Source: Streptomyces sp. AV19
GTDB taxonomy: Bacteria; Actinomycetota; Actinomycetes; Streptomycetales; Streptomycetaceae
Length of the DNA: 64,000 bases
Direction: 5' to 3'
Assembly: GCF_015999245.1 (NCBI RefSeq)
Contig: NZ_JAEAMR010000003.1
Location: 427,509 to 491,508, forward strand
Every line of letters starts with the position of its first letter. The first letter of the stretch is position 1. This document shows, one piece after another, positions 24,834 to 34,004 of this stretch. A model generated the notes under the pieces. It saw nothing but the letters and a program-made list of their open reading frames with translations, made no database searches and had not been told where the DNA came from. The translations under genes and the position numbers were made by a program.

Positions 24834-24867
24834 GCCGTTCCGGCCCGCGAGCCGTCGCGGCAAGCGA

Positions 24868-24895
24868 AACGCCCCCGGCCGGAGCCGGGGGCGTT
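24868..24895. terminator. terminator between the small membrane gene and tRNA-Gly
   Basis: A perfect 12-bp stem (AACGCCCCCGGC / GCCGGGGGCGTT) with a 4-nt loop. It lies directly 3' of the minus-strand tRNA and serves both convergent units. Confidence 0.85.
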
Positions 24896-24900
24896 GAACG

Positions 24901-24971
24901 AGCGGGCGACGGGAATCGAACCCGCGTAGCCAGTTTGGAAGACTGGGGCTCTACCATTGAGCTACGCCCGC
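24901..24971 (-). tRNA. tRNA-Gly(TCC)
   Basis: 71 nt on the minus strand. The 7-bp acceptor stem is GCGGGCG/CGCCCGC. D arm TAGCTCAATGGTAGAGC, anticodon loop CTTCCAA with anticodon TCC, and T arm GCGGGTTCGAATCCCGT. CCA is not encoded. Confidence 0.95.
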
Positions 24972-25143
24972 GCGTGCCGTCCGCACGTTGAGGTGCCCGG
25001 CACTGACGTGCATCGTAGCGGGTCGGACGCCCTCACCGCACACCCCGCCCCCGGGCAGCGCCCGCCGAGCGTTCCCCAAGGTCATAGGCCGGTCAAACGT
25101 CGGCCGGCACTCCGGCGGGCATGTACCCTACGACTCGCACCGA

Positions 25144-25220
25144 CGGGGTGTGGCGCAGCTTGGTAGCGCGTCCGCTTTGGGAGCGGAAGGTCGTCGGTTC
25201 GAATCCGGCCACCCCGACCA
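25144..25220 (+). tRNA. tRNA-Pro(TGG)
   Basis: 77 nt including an encoded CCA. The acceptor stem is CGGGGTG/CACCCCG, the anticodon stem TCCGC/GCGGA has loop TTTGGGA and anticodon TGG, and the T arm has GGTTCGAATCC. It is divergent from tRNA-Gly across 172 bp that must hold both promoters. Confidence 0.95.
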
Positions 25221-25231
25221 TCAAGATCACC

Positions 25232-25262
25232 TTGTGGGGCTCATCCCGCGTGCGGTTACTAT
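25232..25262 (+). promoter_or_regulatory. possible tig promoter
   Basis: TTGTGG (25232-25237) and TACTAT (25257-25262) are separated by 19 bp, about 100 bp before the tig start. The spacing is slightly long, so this is tentative. Confidence 0.4.
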
Positions 25263-25361
25263 GCAGGTTGCGCGTCTGTGTCTCTCTACCGGGCGCGATC
25301 CGCTGGACCTCAGCAGAGAGCTCAGCAGAAAACCCGAAGTCAGCCCCAAGGAGACCGAACC

Positions 25362-26732
25362 GTGAAGAGCGCCGTGGAGACCCTGAACCCGACCCGGGTT
25401 CGGCTCACTGTCGAGGTGCCCTTCGAGGAGCTCAAGCCCAGCCTCGACGCGGCGTACAAGAAGATCAACCAGCAGGTTTCCATCCCTGGCTTCCGCAAGG
25501 GCAAGATCCCGGCTCGTGTGATCGACCAGCGGTTCGGCCGCGGCGCCGTGCTGGAGGAGGCCGTCAACGACGCGCTCCCGAAGTTCTACACCGAGGCCGT
25601 CAACGAGGGTGAGCTGAACCCGCTGGGCCAGCCCGAGGTGGACATCACCGAGCTGAAGGACGGCGAGCTGCTGACCTTCACCGCCGAGGTGGACATCCGT
25701 CCGGCCCTGGAGATCCCGGACTACTCCGGCATCGAGGTCACCGTCGACGCCGTCGAGGTCACCGACGAGGACGTCGAGAAGTCCGTCGAGCAGCTGCGTG
25801 AGCGCTTCGCCACCACCTCCCCGGTCGAGCGCGCCGCCGCCGAGGGCGACATCGTCACCGTGAACCTCGAGGCCAAGGTCGACGGCGAGGTCCTGGAGGA
25901 CGGCGTCGCCGAGGGCGTCGACTACACCATCGGCTCCGGCCAGCTGCTGGACGGCATCGACGAGGCCGTCACCGGCCTGGAGACCGGCGGCACCGCCACC
26001 TTCACCTCCGAGCTCAAGGGCGGTTCCGCCGAGGGCAAGGAGGCCGAGGTCAAGGTCGACGTCACCGCCGTCAAGGCCCGTGAACTGCCCGCGCTGGACG
26101 ACGAGTTCGCCCAGCTGGCGAGCGAGTTCGACACCCTGGACGCGCTCAAGGCGGACAGCCGCGAGCGTCTCGCCCGGATGAAGAAGTTCGACCAGGCCAC
26201 CCAGGCCCAGGAGAAGGTGCTCGAGGAGCTCCTGAAGCTGGTCGAGGTCCCGATGCCCGAGAAGCTTCTCGAGGACGAGATCAACACCCGCAAGCACAAC
26301 CTGGAGCACCACCAGCTCGGCCAGATGGGCCTGGACCTGGCGAAGTACCTGGAGATCCAGGGCAAGTCCGCCGAGGAGCTCGACGCCGAGCTCAAGGAGC
26401 AGGCCGAGAAGGGCATCCGCACCCAGTTCGTCCTCGACGAGATCGTCAACAAGGAGAAGCTGTCGGTCGGCCAGGACGAGCTCACCGAGCACCTGATGCG
26501 CCGTGCCCAGACCTCCGGCATGAGCCCCGACCAGTTCGCCCAGGCCGTCGTCGAGCAGGGCCAGGTCCCGATGCTCGTCGGTGAGGTCGCCCGCGGCAAG
26601 GCCCTCGCGACGGTCGTCGAGGCCGCCACGGTCAAGGACGCCAACGGCGAGGTCGTCAGCCTGGAGGACGAGGACGAGACCGAGGCCGCCACGGAGGCCG
26701 TCGAGGCCGCCGAGGGCACCGAGGCCAAGTAA
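25362..26732 (+). CDS. tig: trigger factor
   Basis: 456 residues from GTG 25362, with CCAAGGAGACC upstream. A ribosome-bound chaperone and peptidyl-prolyl isomerase that receives nascent chains. Seen: the ribosome-docking signature [16 protein letters not shown] loop (GFRKGK near residue 45), an FKBP-type middle domain ([20 protein letters not shown]), and a helical C-terminal domain ending in an acidic Glu/Ala-rich tail. The clpP genes follow, the usual actinobacterial order. Confidence 0.96.
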   Translation: MKSAVETLNPTRVRLTVEVPFEELKPSLDAAYKKINQQVSIPGFRKGKIPARVIDQRFGRGAVLEEAVNDALPKFYTEAVNEGELNPLGQPEVDITELKDGELLTFTAEVDIRPALEIPDYSGIEVTVDAVEVTDEDVEKSVEQLRERFATTSPVERAAAEGDIVTVNLEAKVDGEVLEDGVAEGVDYTIGSGQLLDGIDEAVTGLETGGTATFTSELKGGSAEGKEAEVKVDVTAVKARELPALDDEFAQLASEFDTLDALKADSRERLARMKKFDQATQAQEKVLEELLKLVEVPMPEKLLEDEINTRKHNLEHHQLGQMGLDLAKYLEIQGKSAEELDAELKEQAEKGIRTQFVLDEIVNKEKLSVGQDELTEHLMRRAQTSGMSPDQFAQAVVEQGQVPMLVGEVARGKALATVVEAATVKDANGEVVSLEDEDETEAATEAVEAAEGTEAK

Positions 26733-26757
26733 GGGCCTGCGGCCTTCACCGCACTCA

Positions 26758-26820
26758 CGGACGGGCCCGTCCGCGCCTCCGCCGCCACGCGCGGCGGGGG
26801 GCCGCGGCCGGGCCCGTCCG
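26758..26820 (+). terminator. terminator after tig
   Basis: The outer arms CGGACGGGCCCG (26758-26769) and CGGGCCCGTCCG (26809-26820) pair perfectly over 12 bp and enclose further GC-rich pairing. It lies 25 bp after tig and separates it from the clpP1 promoter. Confidence 0.7.
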
Positions 26821-26898
26821 CGCACCCCGGTCCGGCCCCGCCGGGGGCGCCCGCCCCGCCCGCGCGCCGTACACAGCCCGTGCGGCGCCCGGCACCTG

Positions 26899-26912
26899 CG
26901 CTCAGAGCGAAC
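26899..26912. promoter_or_regulatory. ClgR-type operator upstream of clpP1
   Basis: CGC-TCAGA-GCGAAC is the reverse complement of GTTCGC-N5-GCG, the site described for the activator ClgR in Streptomyces clp and lon promoters. It lies about 40-50 bp before the -10-like TAGGGT at 26951-26956, a position suited to activation. Confidence 0.65.
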
Positions 26913-27077
26913 AGTTCCTCATGCGGGATGGCGCCCGCCGACCAGCGCGTTAGGGTCCGTAGATACGAGGGCAGGGGAGACTTGGAGCGAGCCGGACCGT
27001 ACCGGCCCCGGAGGACCCCCGCCCCAGTGAAGACGCGGAGACGGCCCGTTGCCGTCAGAGACGAGCAGGTGGATCAC

Positions 27078-27695
27078 GTGACGAATCTGATGCCTTCCGC
27101 CGCCGGCGGACCCTCCATCGGTGGCGGCCTCGGCGACCAGGTCTACAGCCGGCTGCTCGACGAGCGGATCATCTTCCTGGGCCAGCAGGTCGACGACGAC
27201 ATCGCCAACAAGATCACCGCCCAGATGCTCCTCCTGGCCGCGGACCCGGACAAGGACATCTACCTCTACGTCAACAGCCCCGGCGGCTCGGTGACGGCCG
27301 GCATGGCGGTCTACGACACCATGCAGTACATCCCGAACGACGTGGTCACCATCGGCATGGGCCTCGCGGCCTCGATGGGTCAGTTCCTGCTGACCGGCGG
27401 CACCCCGGGCAAGCGCTTCGCGCTGCCCAACACCGACATCCTCATGCACCAGGGCTCCGCGGGCCTCGGCGGCACGGCTTCGGACATCAAGATCCAGGCC
27501 GAGCAGCTGCTCCGCACCAAGAAGCGCATGGCGGAGATCACCGCCCACCACACCGGCCAGTCCGTGGAAACGATCATCCGTGACGGTGACCGTGACCGCT
27601 GGTTCACCGCTGAGGAGGCGAAGGAGTACGGGATCATCGACGAGATCATCACGCACGCCTCCGGCGTTCCGGGCGGCGGCGGCACCGGGGCCTGA
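27078..27695 (+). CDS. clpP1: ATP-dependent Clp protease proteolytic subunit ClpP1
   Basis: 205 residues from GTG 27078, with AGGTGG 5 nt upstream; ATG 27090 is too far from it. Serine protease chamber subunit that degrades proteins delivered by ClpX or ClpC. The catalytic triad is visible: Ser99 (GLAASMGQF), His124 (ILMHQG) and Asp173 (DGDRDRWF). The substrate-binding [12 protein letters not shown] is present. It forms an operon with clpP2, and the two actinobacterial ClpPs are thought to assemble as mixed rings. The upstream leader carries a ClgR-type site. Confidence 0.96.
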   Translation: MTNLMPSAAGGPSIGGGLGDQVYSRLLDERIIFLGQQVDDDIANKITAQMLLLAADPDKDIYLYVNSPGGSVTAGMAVYDTMQYIPNDVVTIGMGLAASMGQFLLTGGTPGKRFALPNTDILMHQGSAGLGGTASDIKIQAEQLLRTKKRMAEITAHHTGQSVETIIRDGDRDRWFTAEEAKEYGIIDEIITHASGVPGGGGTGA

Positions 27696-27779
27696 GCCCC
27701 GGCAGTCCCGCTGACAGCCGAAACCCAGCTGACAGCTGATTCCCAGCCAACGACCGCCATCAGGATGGTGAACACCCGC

Positions 27780-28433
27780 ATGAACAACTTCTCCGGCAGT
27801 GGCCTCTACACGGGCCCGCAGGTGGACGCCCGTTACGTCGTGCCGCGCTTCGTCGAGCGCACCTCCCAGGGCGTGCGCGAGTACGACCCGTACGCGAAGC
27901 TCTTCGAGGAGCGCGTGATCTTCCTGGGCGTCCAGATCGACGACGCCTCCGCCAACGACGTCATGGCGCAGCTGCTGTGCCTGGAGTCGATGGACCCCGA
28001 CCGCGACATCTCGATCTACATCAACTCGCCCGGCGGCTCCTTCACCGCCCTCACGGCGATCTACGACACGATGCAGTTCGTGAAGCCGGACATCCAGACG
28101 GTCTGCATGGGCCAGGCCGCCTCGGCCGCGGCGATCCTGCTGGCCGCCGGCACCCCGGGCAAGCGCATGGCGCTGCCCAACGCCCGTGTGCTGATCCACC
28201 AGCCGTCCAGCCAGACGGGCCGTGAGCAGCTCTCCGACCTGGAGATCGCCGCCAACGAGATCATGCGCATGCGCACCCAGCTGGAGGAGATGCTGGCCAA
28301 GCACTCCACCCAGCCGATCGAGAAGATCCGCGACGACATCGAGCGCGACAAGATCCTCACCGCCGAGGACGCGCTGGCGTACGGTCTGGTGGACCAGATC
28401 GTCTCGACGCGCAAGTCGTCCGTCAACGTCTGA
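27780..28433 (+). CDS. clpP2: ATP-dependent Clp protease proteolytic subunit ClpP2
   Basis: 217 residues from ATG 27780 ([12 protein letters not shown]), the start used by Streptomyces homologs; ATG 27765 in the same frame is an alternative. Triad Ser115 ([10 protein letters not shown]), His140 (VLIHQP) and Asp190 (IERDKILT). The N-terminal extension [21 protein letters not shown] is typical of ClpP2. It follows clpP1 by 84 bp and works with it and ClpX. A stem-loop (about 28463-28500) after the gene may attenuate transcription into clpX. Confidence 0.95.
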   Translation: MNNFSGSGLYTGPQVDARYVVPRFVERTSQGVREYDPYAKLFEERVIFLGVQIDDASANDVMAQLLCLESMDPDRDISIYINSPGGSFTALTAIYDTMQFVKPDIQTVCMGQAASAAAILLAAGTPGKRMALPNARVLIHQPSSQTGREQLSDLEIAANEIMRMRTQLEEMLAKHSTQPIEKIRDDIERDKILTAEDALAYGLVDQIVSTRKSSVNV

Positions 28434-28632
28434 CAACGTCCGACGTGAACGTCTGACGTGACACAGTCCGGGGCCCGGTCCGCACGGGTTCCCGGACACT
28501 GTGCCGCCGGTACCCCCCTTGGCCGAGTAGGTGCGAGGGGGGCCCGCACGGGGGGCCCGGCAAGGTACCGTCGATAGGCAAGCACTCGGGTTCGCAGAGC
28601 AAGGCGGATCCCAGGCGAAGGGGAAGCACCTC

Positions 28633-29922
28633 GTGGCACGCATCGGTGACGGCGGCGACCTGCTCAAGTGCTCGTTCTGCGGCAAGAGCCAGAAGCAGGT
28701 GAAGAAGCTCATCGCGGGTCCGGGTGTGTACATCTGCGACGAGTGCATCGACCTCTGCAACGAGATCATCGAGGAAGAGCTCGCGGAGACCTCCGAGGTC
28801 CGCTGGGACGAACTCCCCAAGCCCCGTGAGATCTACGAGTTCCTCGAGGGGTACGTGGTCGGCCAGGAGGCCGCCAAGAAGGCCCTCTCGGTCGCCGTCT
28901 ACAACCACTACAAGCGCGTCCAGGCCGGGGACACCGGCGCGCACAACCGGGACGACGGCATCGAGCTGGGCAAGTCCAACATCCTGCTGCTGGGCCCGAC
29001 GGGCTCCGGCAAGACGCTGCTCGCGCAGACGCTCGCCCGCATGCTCAACGTCCCGTTCGCGATCGCCGACGCGACGGCGCTGACCGAGGCGGGCTACGTC
29101 GGCGAGGACGTCGAGAACATCCTGCTGAAGCTGATCCAGGCCGCCGACTACGACGTCAAGAAGGCCGAGACCGGCATCATCTACATCGATGAGATCGACA
29201 AGGTCGCCCGAAAGAGCGAAAATCCGTCGATCACCCGGGATGTGTCCGGCGAGGGCGTCCAGCAGGCCCTGCTGAAGATCCTGGAGGGCACCACGGCCTC
29301 CGTCCCGCCCCAGGGCGGCCGCAAGCACCCGCACCAGGAATTCATCCAGATCGACACGACGAACGTCCTGTTCATCGTGGGCGGCGCGTTCTCCGGCCTG
29401 GAGAAGATCATCGAGTCCCGGGCGGGCGCGAAGGGCATCGGCTTCGGCGCGACGATCCGCTCGAAGCGGGAGATCGAGGCGAGCGACCAGTTCCAGGAGG
29501 TCATGCCGGAGGACTTGGTCAAGTTCGGCATGATTCCCGAGTTCATCGGCCGCCTCCCGGTCATCACGTCGGTCCACAACCTCGACCGCGCGGCCCTGCT
29601 CCAGATCCTCGTCGAGCCCCGCAACGCCCTGGTCAAGCAGTACCAGCGCCTCTTCGAACTCGACGGCGTGGAGCTGGACTTCGACCGCCCGGCCCTGGAG
29701 GCCATCGCCGACCAGGCGATCCTGCGCGGCACGGGGGCGCGCGGCCTGCGCGCCATCATGGAGGAAGTGTTGATGTCGGTGATGTACGAGGTGCCGTCCC
29801 GCAAGGACGTCGCTCGTGTGGTCATCACGGCGGACGTCGTCCAGTCGAATGTCAACCCGACTCTGGTCCCGCGCTCGCGCGGTGGCGAGGGGCCGGGGGA
29901 GCGGCACGAGAAGAGCGCGTAG
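28633..29922 (+). CDS. clpX: Clp protease ATP-binding subunit ClpX
   Basis: 429 residues from GTG 28633, with GCGAAGGGGAAG upstream. AAA+ unfoldase that feeds substrates to ClpP. Seen: the N-terminal zinc-binding domain (Cys13, Cys16, Cys35, Cys38), Walker A GPTGSGKT starting at residue 121, Walker [10 protein letters not shown], the pore loop GYVGEDVE, sensor/arginine region, and the ClpP-docking loop IGFGA. A 199-bp gap after clpP2 contains a TAGGCA -10-like box, so clpX may have its own promoter. It is followed by a strong terminator. Confidence 0.97.
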   Translation: MARIGDGGDLLKCSFCGKSQKQVKKLIAGPGVYICDECIDLCNEIIEEELAETSEVRWDELPKPREIYEFLEGYVVGQEAAKKALSVAVYNHYKRVQAGDTGAHNRDDGIELGKSNILLLGPTGSGKTLLAQTLARMLNVPFAIADATALTEAGYVGEDVENILLKLIQAADYDVKKAETGIIYIDEIDKVARKSENPSITRDVSGEGVQQALLKILEGTTASVPPQGGRKHPHQEFIQIDTTNVLFIVGGAFSGLEKIIESRAGAKGIGFGATIRSKREIEASDQFQEVMPEDLVKFGMIPEFIGRLPVITSVHNLDRAALLQILVEPRNALVKQYQRLFELDGVELDFDRPALEAIADQAILRGTGARGLRAIMEEVLMSVMYEVPSRKDVARVVITADVVQSNVNPTLVPRSRGGEGPGERHEKSA

Positions 29923-29936
29923 GTTTTTGCGTTCCG

Positions 29937-29973
29937 GAAGGGGCGCCCGGCCTGAACGGCGGGGCGCCCCTTC
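29937..29973 (+). terminator. terminator after clpX
   Basis: A perfect 12-bp stem (GAAGGGGCGCCC / GGGCGCCCCTTC) with a 13-nt loop, 14 bp after the stop. Confidence 0.85.
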
Positions 29974-30392
29974 ACGTTTGCGCGCTATGGGATCGTGTCC
30001 CGCCGGGTGGTGCAGCCGTCGAGGTGCGGATTGCGGGCGATTTGGTTCTGCGCGGCGGCGTGGCTGCCGGGCCATCACGAACCAAAATGCCCGCAAATCA
30101 CAGGTCAACGACCACGTGGTCACCGCATCGCACTCAGCACTCTGGCCGCCCCATGACCAGGGGCTGTTGCAGTGATCGCTGCTACACGGCTCGACGGGAC
30201 GCCACCACGCTACGGGGCGTGGGCCGCCTGCCCGAGATCGAAGGCCATGCGGAACTCGGCGCGCCCGGCCTCCGCTTCGGGCGGTTCGGTGCAGCCCTCA
30301 GCGATCTTGCGTTCGCGCGCCGGCTTCCCTTGTGCGTGGTTCAACGGGCGTCTCCCCTGGCGCCGTTGCGGAAGGGGGCCCTCCCGTTGTGC
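29974..30392. other. 419-bp region without a convincing gene
   Basis: The base composition is less G/C-skewed by codon position than in its neighbours. A minus-strand frame directly behind the ATP-grasp stop stays open for about 60 codons (down to about 30215) but has no ATG or GTG at its beginning and no recognisable domain. It may be decayed coding sequence. I see no hairpin terminator for the gene at 30393. Confidence 0.4.
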
Positions 30393-31235
30393 TCAGCCGG
30401 GTTGGATCGTGCGGCGCATGGACGCGGCCATGCTCGCCGCGAAGGCGTCCCGGCCGGTCTGGGGCAGCAACTCCAGCGACAGGTACGGATTGAGGTCCTC
30501 CAGCTCGACGAGGAGCAGTTCGCCTTCCGGTGTGCGGCAGGCGTCCACGCGCTGGATTCCGTGGTCGATGGTGTTCCAGTCGATGAAGCGCCGGGCGAAG
30601 GCGAGGTCTTCCTCAGTGGCCTCGTAGGGTTCCAGGGCCCAGCGGCGGGACGGGTCCGGCGCGTACAGCGCGTACTGGAAGGCGTCGTCGACGAAGTAGA
30701 ACGACACCTCGTACGTGAAGTGGATGCGGGGCTGGACGAGGATGTTGCCGTCGCCGTAGGGCAGTTGACGGAGCCGGTCCCCGGGGACGAATTCCAGACC
30801 TATCGAGTCCGCGCCGAGCTTGGGCTTGACCACGTACTCGGCGACGGCCGGGAGGCGGTCGAGGTCCTCGGCGCGGTCGACGGTCGGGATGACCGGGTAT
30901 CCGGCGGCGGTGAGGTCGAGCAGGTACTGCTTGCCGGCCATGTCGCCCCGGCCGGTCAGCTGGTTGTAGACGCGCGTGCCCCGGCGGGCGGCCTCGGCGC
31001 GGAAGTGGTCGTACGCGGCCTGGTAGTTGAGGACGGGGCCGCTGTTGCGGACGACGACGAGGTCGTAGGCGTCCATCAGCGCGGCCGCGTCCAGGGGGTG
31101 GCAGAGCGCGATGTCGAACTCCTCGCGGAGCCGGGCGGTGAGGAAGATGTCCTCGTCGCTGTACCGGCGCCCCTTGGCCTCGTAGGCGAGATCGGTGACG
31201 TAGAGGACGCGAGGCTTTTGGGGTGTGGGTGACAC
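30393..31235 (-). CDS. ATP-grasp-like protein of unknown substrate
   Basis: 280 residues from GTG 31235 with CCAGGAG as ribosome-binding site. No signal peptide. The N-terminal part (PRVLYVTDLAYEAKGRRYSDEDI, LVVVRNSGPVLNY) has a Rossmann-like pre-ATP-grasp look. The middle (MAGKQYLLDLTAAGYPVIPT, YVVKPKLGADSIGLEFV) matches the ATP-grasp phosphate and Lys-x-Lys ATP site. The end (RVDACRTPEGELLLVELEDLNPYLSLEL) carries the E-x-E-x2-N metal-binding motif, as in glutathione-synthetase-like and RimK-like ligases. Family call by motif; acceptor and product unknown. It is an isolated gene in the accessory block between clpX and valS. Confidence 0.75.
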   Translation of the reverse strand: MSPTPQKPRVLYVTDLAYEAKGRRYSDEDIFLTARLREEFDIALCHPLDAAALMDAYDLVVVRNSGPVLNYQAAYDHFRAEAARRGTRVYNQLTGRGDMAGKQYLLDLTAAGYPVIPTVDRAEDLDRLPAVAEYVVKPKLGADSIGLEFVPGDRLRQLPYGDGNILVQPRIHFTYEVSFYFVDDAFQYALYAPDPSRRWALEPYEATEEDLAFARRFIDWNTIDHGIQRVDACRTPEGELLLVELEDLNPYLSLELLPQTGRDAFAASMAASMRRTIQPG

Positions 31236-31282
31236 GGGTGGCTCCTGGTGGTTCGGTTGCCGGTCAAACTACCGTGCGGGTG

Positions 31283-31984
31283 TCACTTCTCGGTCTTCAC
31301 GCGGACTTCCTGGCGGACCCGGGCAGCGGTCTCGGCGGCGGCGTCGAGGGAGGGGGCGCTCCCGCCACGGACGGCCGACGGGTCCACGGTGCCGACCGCG
31401 CCGGCGGTGCTGTGGTCGACCCACAGGCAATACGGCATCCTGAGCTCCATCTGCCCGTTGGAGAGCTTGAAGTACTGGCACTTCATCACGGCGCCGCCGT
31501 CCAGGCCCTTGGGCGTGACCTTGCGGGCGGTGCCCTCGATGTTCATGCTGCTGTTGCCCGCATTCTTGGCGGGTTCGTCGGCGAGCTTGGAGAACATCTT
31601 GTCCAAGGTTCTTTCCGGGTCGGATATCTTGCCCCAGACGCCGTGGAAGAACAGCTTCTTGGGGTTGAAGCCGCTCCCGGCCGTGTAGTCGGAACCGGCA
31701 TTGTGGGAGTCCACGATGCCGATGTCCTCGTTGTCCTTCCGGTCCGACGCGTCGGTGGGCCCGTCGGCGCTGCCGGGAATCCTCTTGTATTCGCCGAGAA
31801 GCGTGCCGGGCGTTGCCAGCTCGTACCGGTCCCGTGCGGAGCCGTCGCCGAAGTAGAAGTAGCCGCCGCCGACGGTGCCGAGCAGGGTGAGCACGCCGAC
31901 GCCGGCGGCGAGCAGCTTGCCTTTGCCGCGCTTCTGCGGCGGGGACGGGGGCAGGGCGTACGGGAGGGGCTGGTCGGGGCTCAC
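31283..31984 (-). CDS. single-pass membrane protein, paralog family member 1
   Basis: 233 residues from GTG 31984 (VSPDQPLPY), with GGAAGAG upstream; the longer frame from 32125 overlaps the DUF6415 gene and is rejected. Plan: a short Pro-rich cytoplasmic tail (PLPYALPPSPPQKRGKGK), one membrane helix (LLAAGVGVLTLLGTVGGGYFYFG), then an external domain with LATPGTLLGEYKR, HGVWGKISDPERTLDKMF, ARKVTPKGL, AVMKCQYFK and CLWVDHSTAGAV. These motifs recur in three genes at 34818-37405. Two conserved cysteines probably form a disulfide. No named function is known to me. Confidence 0.75.
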   Translation of the reverse strand: MSPDQPLPYALPPSPPQKRGKGKLLAAGVGVLTLLGTVGGGYFYFGDGSARDRYELATPGTLLGEYKRIPGSADGPTDASDRKDNEDIGIVDSHNAGSDYTAGSGFNPKKLFFHGVWGKISDPERTLDKMFSKLADEPAKNAGNSSMNIEGTARKVTPKGLDGGAVMKCQYFKLSNGQMELRMPYCLWVDHSTAGAVGTVDPSAVRGGSAPSLDAAAETAARVRQEVRVKTEK

Positions 31985-32052
31985 GGCTCTTCCTTCGGAT
32001 GAGTGATCGACCCGCCAGGATATCCGGGTGGGAATCGCCCCGGACCCACCGG

Positions 32053-32439
32053 CTACTCGTCCAGGCAGTCCGCCAGGAAGCGGGCGTCGCGGGCGAGGAT
32101 CTCGAGGTACGCCTGGGCCGCGCACCGGACGGGGCGCTCGGTGCCGGCGCCGAAGTCGAGGTCGGCGAGGACGTGGCTGATGAGAGCGTCCCAGCGGTCG
32201 CGAGCGGTGGTGTCGGGCTCCAACTGGTCGGCTCGGTGCTGTGCTTCGGTGAGCATCGCCTTCAGGTACGCGCGGAGCGTGCGGGTGAGTTCGGCGATCT
32301 CGTGTGCCGGCGGGCGGAAGGGGCGCTCCTGGAGGGCGCGGCGGATTGTGGTGCGGATGGTGACGAGGTCGAGGGGAGGGGTCTCGCCGGTCATGAGGGT
32401 CATGAGAGGCGGGGCCGGATCGCGGCTGTCGGAAGACAT
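32053..32439 (-). CDS. DUF6415-family protein
   Basis: 128 residues from ATG 32439, preceded by AGGAGCCTCCTC. All-helical cytoplasmic protein with the pattern PPLDLVTIRTTIRRAL, HEIAELTRTLRAYLKAML and a C-terminal AAQAYLEILARDARFLADCL, which I recognise as the DUF6415 type common in Streptomyces. The family is sometimes labelled a natural-product biosynthesis protein, but its role is unknown. It is often found near XRE regulators, as here: a divergent TPR regulator starts 236 bp away. Confidence 0.65.
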   Translation of the reverse strand: MSSDSRDPAPPLMTLMTGETPPLDLVTIRTTIRRALQERPFRPPAHEIAELTRTLRAYLKAMLTEAQHRADQLEPDTTARDRWDALISHVLADLDFGAGTERPVRCAAQAYLEILARDARFLADCLDE

Positions 32440-32675
32440 GAGGAGGCTCCTGTGCGAGGCGGAAGGCATGCCGGAAGGGAAGCGGTCAACCGCACGCTCT
32501 CCGGCGTGGTGTGAGGCAACCACGGCTCAGGGCACGCCAGCGAGGCCATGGGGATGCAAGAACGATGTAAGTCCCTTTCGAAGAGTGAGAGTTAATCGAA
32601 CAGAGGGCATGAGCCTTCCGGGCGCGGTACGTTCGCTGCGCCCGGTGATGCCTCATGGAGCCACTCGGAGGCGAC

Positions 32676-33989
32676 ATGCCACCTGCCCGACGTACCCCCA
32701 ATCTCCGGCTCCGCGCAGTGCGGGAGCTGGAGTTCCAGATGAGCCGGCAGGAATTCGCGAAGGCCGTCGTTGACGCCGGGCGCGAGATGGGGGAGAACGT
32801 CGGCTGCACGAGCAGGCTTGTCGCCGCTTGGGAGGACGGCACTGTCGCCTGCCCACGCCCTGCGTACCGACGTGTCCTTACCCGGATGACAAACCGGTCC
32901 ATGGCCGAACTCGGCTTCCGCATCGCCCCGATACAACTGACCGTCAACGCCCCGGCCGTTATGGATACTGCCGGGGCGACGGAGGTGAGTGACGTGGAGC
33001 GGCGCGCGTTTCTGCTCGACAGCGCTGGTGTGGCGGTCGCGCTGCCTGTCGGCACCTGGCAGCCGGGGCCCTCCAGGAAGATCGGCATGGCCGAGGTGCG
33101 GAGCGTGGACCAGTTCGTGCAGGGCATGTACCAGCACGATCACGACCATGGCTCCGCTCAGCTCCGTCGCGCCGCGACCGAGGTTCTGCACAGTGCGTAC
33201 CGCTGGCTACAGGATGGTGTCTACAGCAAGGAGACCGGGGAAAGGCTGAGGTCTGCTACTGGCTACCTCGCTATCGCCGTCGGCTGGCTTTCCTTCGACT
33301 CCGGACGTGCCGCCGAGGCGCGCTCGCTCTACAACGAGGCTTTATCCTCTGCGCGGATCGCGAACGATCGCGGGTTGGAAGCGAAGGCGTTCGGTTCCTT
33401 GTCCTTGCTCGCCAGAGCGTCCGGGCACCCCCGCGAGGCGGTGTCCGCTGCCCAAGCCGCCCAGGCCGCTGCCCGAACGCTGGGTTCGCCACGTCTGCTG
33501 GCGCTCTTATGGATGCGCGAGGCCGGAGGCTGGGCCCTCGCCGGCGACCGTGCGGCAACCGACCGTGCCATGGTCCAGGCCCACACCCTGTATGCCCAGG
33601 GCATGCGAGACGATGATCCCGAGTGGCTGGACTTCTTCCACCCCGGTGAGCTCGCCGGGCTGGAGGCTCTGTACCGTGCCCACCTCGGTCAGCACGACCG
33701 TGCCGTTGCCGGTGCCGAACAGGCGGTGCTCCTGCACGGCGAGCGCTTCGCACGCAACCGTGCCTTGTACATCACCGATGTGGCCGTCCAGCATGCTGTC
33801 CGGGACCGTCCCGACCCGGAGGCCGCTGTTGAAGCGGCGGGAAGGGCTTTGGCGTTCCTTCCCGAGGTGCGGTCGGACCGTCTGCTTCAGTGCTTGCAGA
33901 ATGTCGCCGGGGCGTTGCAACGGCACTCCCGTAACTCGGCAGTCGCCGATTGGCTCGAGGAGTACCGAACCGCTGTTCGTTCCGCCTGA
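32676..33989 (+). CDS. helix-turn-helix / TPR regulator (NsdA-like)
   Basis: 437 residues from ATG 32676, with GGAGG directly upstream; ATG 32655 has no such site. The N-terminal about 85 residues (LRLRAVRELEFQMSRQEFAKAV, SRLVAAWEDGTVACPRPAYRRVL) are a degenerate Cro/C1-type helix-turn-helix. The remainder is helical, with TPR-like repeats (AEARSLYNEALSSARIAND, EAVSAAQAAQAAARTLG, ATDRAMVQAHTLYAQG). Such regulators are abundant in Streptomyces and affect development or antibiotic genes. It is followed 15 nt later by an acetyltransferase gene with its own ribosome-binding site, so the two form an operon. Confidence 0.8.
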   Translation: MPPARRTPNLRLRAVRELEFQMSRQEFAKAVVDAGREMGENVGCTSRLVAAWEDGTVACPRPAYRRVLTRMTNRSMAELGFRIAPIQLTVNAPAVMDTAGATEVSDVERRAFLLDSAGVAVALPVGTWQPGPSRKIGMAEVRSVDQFVQGMYQHDHDHGSAQLRRAATEVLHSAYRWLQDGVYSKETGERLRSATGYLAIAVGWLSFDSGRAAEARSLYNEALSSARIANDRGLEAKAFGSLSLLARASGHPREAVSAAQAAQAAARTLGSPRLLALLWMREAGGWALAGDRAATDRAMVQAHTLYAQGMRDDDPEWLDFFHPGELAGLEALYRAHLGQHDRAVAGAEQAVLLHGERFARNRALYITDVAVQHAVRDRPDPEAAVEAAGRALAFLPEVRSDRLLQCLQNVAGALQRHSRNSAVADWLEEYRTAVRSA

Positions 33990-34004
33990 GAAGGAGTACG
34001 GCCC

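Noticed and set aside
24901..25220. Integration site at the tRNA genes
   Set aside because: I found no duplicated tRNA 3' end and no integrase gene in the window.
29974..30392. Small gene on the minus strand behind the ATP-grasp gene
   Set aside because: About 60 codons are open but there is no start codon or ribosome-binding site and no recognisable domain.
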